Part shown: positions 53,601 to 56,600 of the stretch, piece after piece
Layout of the letters: the number at the start of each line of letters is the position of its first letter
Numbering within the stretch: position 1 is the stretch's first letter
Assembly: GCF_000485595.1 (NCBI RefSeq)
Contig: NW_014577112.1
Span: forward strand, 4,782 to 68,781
Reading direction: 5' to 3'
DNA: 64,000 bases
DNA from: Priapulus caudatus
Lineage: Eukaryota > Priapulida > Priapulimorpha > Priapulimorphida > Priapulidae
Made by a program: the position numbers and the translations under genes
Notes under the pieces: model-generated
Databases searched by the model: none
Told to the model about the DNA's origin: nothing
Seen by the model: only the letters and a program-made list of their open reading frames with translations

Positions 53601-56600
53601 AGCGAAATTCGCATGGTGTGTCCGCTCAAGCGCGGGCGAATTTCATCCGCACCGAAATTCGCAGCGATCAAATACGTTTGATATTTTTGCTGCGGATTTT
53701 TACCGGAGCGTACAAATTTGCATGGTGTGTCCGTGGAAGCGAAAATCAAGCCGGCCGATTGTTATAATGCAGCGAATCATTGATCAGTATGCTAATCACG
53801 TGACCACGTGACTGTTGGAGCCGTGTGGCGCCAGTAGATCGCATGTAGTGTGTCCGCTGCCGACGTGCGAATAAATTTGCATGATGTGTCCGCTCAATTA
53901 TCGATCGCATGCGGGTGCGAATATTTTCGCCGCAAATTTCGTTGCGGATATGATCGCCGCGGACGTGTGAGTAAATTTGCATGGTGTGTCCCAGGCTTTA
54001 CCCCGAGAGCACTTTGCAGTTTTTATCAGTCTTTACTAGTTTGTCTGACGTTATCCCATTGATTTAATATGAGATTCAATGGTCAAGCCTGTTGGGTTAC
54101 AGATTTTGGACCAGTGATGTCCATTTTCAAAGCAAGGGGGTTACTACAGGGGTACAGGACCAGCGGCAACTTTCACTTTTTGTTATCAGTACCGAATCGC
54201 TGGTAACTGTGTTCTTAGCATTTGGTCTGATTAGATCAATATAAAATTTGCATTTGCTTCACCAGAAAGGCATGACCCCCAAGGGTTTACCATTGGTGTT
54301 CATTTCTCAATTTGCATCTCACACACGCAAGTGCATGTGCATGCATGCATTTGCGTACAATCCAATGAAGTTGTGTTAGAAAAAAACAACGCGTTTTCAC
54401 TGCCAGTGGCAGCTGGTAATGGTGATGTCTCACGTGTTTCAGCTATCTGGTGAGCATCTTTTTCAACAAGCCCGTGCTGGCAATGCTCATGGCCATCATG
54501 ATCTACATGTTATCCTACATGCCCTACCTGATTATCATGAGCCTGGAGAAGCAACTGCCCCATTGGGGAAAGCTTGTCATGGTGAGTATGTACACTGCTA
54601 TAGAATTTATTACGAAAAATACAATACGATTCCTGCCTGTCCGTCACATTCCTCATTAGAATTTCCTCACCTCGATGTGGTGCTGAAGCTTAAGCAGCCA
54701 TGCAGTCTTACACTGTGACATGGTGCCTCACTGACATCCTCATTCAGATTCTCCGTCACATTCCTCGTTAGAGTTCCCTCACCTCGATGCAGTGCTGAGC
54801 GTACTCAGCCTTGCAGCCCTACACGGTGACATGGCGCCTCCTCGCTAGTCGATAACACGCTGCGTTGTTGCAGTGTCTGAGTTCGACGACGGCATTCAGC
54901 TTCTGCTGGCTGTACATCTCGCGATTCGAGGTGCAGGGTGTTGGTCTGCAGTGGAGTAACATGCAGAGCAGTCCCGTCCCCGGCGACGAAACCAACGTGA
55001 CGTGGGCCTGCTGGATGATGCTCATCGACGCGGCAATATACTTCTTGCTTGCCTGGTATCTGGATAACCTCTTCCCAGGTATGATATATTTATTAATATG
55101 TATGGTTGGTATAATAGGCATAACGTTCTGATATGTATTAATATGTATGGTTGGTATAATAGGCATAACGTTCTGATATGTATTAATATGTATTGGTTGG
55201 TATGAATAGCATGGAGGTTCTGATATGTGATTATACTGTGGTTGGTTATAATTAGGCATAAGGTTCTGATATGTATTAATTATGTATGGTTGGTTATAAA
55301 ATAGGTATGAGGTTCTGATATGTAATTAATATGTATGGTTGGTATAATAAGGTATGAGGTTCTAAAATGTCTAATTAATATGTATGATTAGGTATGAAAG
55401 TTTGCCTGATATGTTGATTAATATGTAATGGTATGGCAATATTAATAGGTATGTGTTCTGATACACCTCTGTACAGTGGAACCCACGATTTTACACGCCC
55501 CAATTTAACGCGAATTCCAATATATCGCGATGAGTCGTTTTTTGTGCTCTTATATTAGCACGTATATATAACCCCGATTTAGCGCAACCCCGTTTTTTTC
55601 GCGATGACAATTTTATGGACCCCAACCATTGCGTTATAACGGGGCTACACTGTATTGCTGATCTAATTATTTGCCCACTGAATGTGTCCACATATTCCCG
55701 TATATAGGACATGGGCCCATGCAAAGCGCCTGGTATTTTCCCTTCACAACGACTTACTGGTTTCAAATGACCGTCCAGTCAGCCAGCAAGAAGAGGTCAA
55801 CTAACAAGGCCAGCAATGGGATTGAGATGATTCAACGCGTAAGTGGTATTGTTGTTAATCCGAATAATTACTAAGGTGCACACATGTACTTTCTTGCGAA
55901 ATATAACAGCTGCTCAACTCTCGTTGTAACTGGCAGGTAATCTTTAGGTTTCACTGACTGTAACTGCCACTCAGTGGAAATGTCAAAGGTGTCCTTTATT
56001 TAGTATAGATGTTCATTCTATAGGCAACTGCTAATAGGTATTTGACTCTACATCCCTTTGCCACATGTAGCACCGTACTGTAATGGCAGGCCCACATGGG
56101 CAACGTGTTTATATTTATTATTATTAAATCTTTATTGCACGTGATTCAAATGCAAATACGTGTGCCTGAAAACAGTCTTTTTCATGGAGGAAAAATCTGA
56201 TAGAATGCAATAGTGTAGTTAAGTATGTCATGTTGCCATATATCATTGCTCATGTTGCTACTGTTTGCTGGGCAGCGATGTCTCTTTTCATGGAGATTCA
56301 ATCAAATCTGATATTTTACAGGCAGTGTCCGAGAGAGGTGCCTGGGGAAGGCTGAGCACGCGTTACTGCGAGGGTTGGCATCTCCCTGCAGAAGCTGAGG
56401 AGCGATACGGGGGCAAGGATGGCGAGCTGTGCCATACATGGCCTGAGCATCGAAGTTCTACGAGGGTCAGGTGCTGCTTTCCTGGACACAACGAGCGCTG
56501 CAAGACAACCAACGCATGTACGCATGTATATACGACATGCCCGTTCGCACTACTAGTGCAGATGCAATTATAACTTGTTTATGTAAGCATGACAACCACC

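Noticed and set aside
53261-53749. 162-codon antisense open frame and the 152-codon plus-strand frame at 53309
   Set aside because: Antisense shadow of the TM3-TM4 exon extended through the MITE at 53541.
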